Assembly: GCA_948567375.1 (NCBI GenBank)
Contig: CAOYZS010000005.1
Location: 62,001-126,000, forward strand
Direction of reading: 5' to 3'
DNA from: Lunularia cruciata
Taxonomy: Eukaryota; Streptophyta; Marchantiopsida; Lunulariales; Lunulariaceae
Length of the DNA stretch: 64,000 bases
Position 1 is the stretch's first letter. Each line of letters starts with the position of its first letter. Below are positions 63,781 through 64,000 of the stretch, in pieces. The translations under genes were made by a program, and so were the position numbers. The notes beneath the pieces are model-generated. The model searched no databases and was not told the origin of the DNA. It saw only the letters and a program-made list of their open reading frames with translations.

Positions 63781-64000
63781 TGATTGGATCATACCATATT
63801 GTTCTTACCTTTGTAGAGGAGTTTTTATTCCTTAGGGATGATCCTCCATCCTTTGGACAAGAAGTTCATTCCTTTCAAGCATAGTATGATCTTTGGACAA
63901 GAGAGGTAGTCCTTTGGCATTAGAACTTTGGAGTTTAGTTATAGAATTTCCAAGTAGAAGTTAAAGGAGTGTCTCTTGTAGGAGATGGGGTAAGTGAATT
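63781..64000. other. Unassigned sequence at window end
   Basis: Short internal repetition (TCCTTTGGACAAGA-like units) but no gene or known repeat recognised. Confidence 0.3.

Noticed and set aside
1-64000. Host protein-coding genes, tRNA or rRNA genes
   Set aside because: Every substantial reading frame matches retroelement proteins or is a shadow; no tRNA cloverleaf or rRNA sequence was recognised by eye.

Overview
This window is nuclear DNA from a land plant with a large, repeat-rich genome. A non-flowering plant such as a gymnosperm is my best guess, but nothing here fixes the species. I recognise no host gene, no rRNA or tRNA gene, and no prokaryotic feature. Nearly all 64 kb is nested retrotransposons: Ty3/gypsy LTR elements plus two copies of a non-LTR (LINE) element, mostly decayed, with one clearly younger insertion. 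Several ORF starts were non-ATG; where I name a start I checked the codon. || LAYOUT. 1-4264: pieces of 3.7-kb LTRs of one family, called 'family U' here, in both orientations. 4265-10236 (+), resuming at 30749-30831: 'element 1', an old family-U relative with decayed gag, protease, RT, RNase H and integrase. 10237-30743 (-): 'element 2', inserted into element 1 with target duplication TCTAT. It encodes, in one reading frame, protease - cytosine-5 DNA methyltransferase - RT - RNase H - integrase - PHD finger. 15472-28257 (-): 'element 3', a nearly intact family-U copy inserted inside the methyltransferase domain of element 2 (target duplication CCTCT). Its two LTRs (3782 and 3636 bp) each carry a long ORF of about 850 codons. 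30832-37044 (-): two more degenerate family-U LTRs. 37045-41044 (-): 'element 4', a truncated chromovirus-like gypsy element whose LTR is packed with heat-shock-element motifs. 41045-47541: family-U fragments and LINE copy 1. 47542-51283 (-), 54370-58032 (+) and 59920-61744 (-): three family-U solo LTRs with exact 5-bp target duplications (GTGAG, AATGG, TAAAT). 58555-62990: LINE copy 2. 63000-64000: a family-U LTR fragment and unassigned sequence. || HOW IT WORKS TOGETHER. The order of events is readable: element 1, then element 2 into it, then element 3 into element 2. Two things stand out. First, element 2 is a gypsy element carrying an epigenetic writer (DNA methyltransferase) and a probable histone reader (PHD finger) in its polyprotein. 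It is interrupted by element 3 and by eight stops that are all TAG or TGA, as expected if methylated cytosines decayed. Second, family U keeps a large nuclear-looking coiled-coil protein gene inside its LTR. A TATA-like box at a constant ~675 bp from the LTR 3' end, downstream of that ORF, puts the ORF in U3. It is therefore an accessory gene that reverse transcription copies into both LTRs. Element 3 also lacks the capsid region that element 1 still has in gag.
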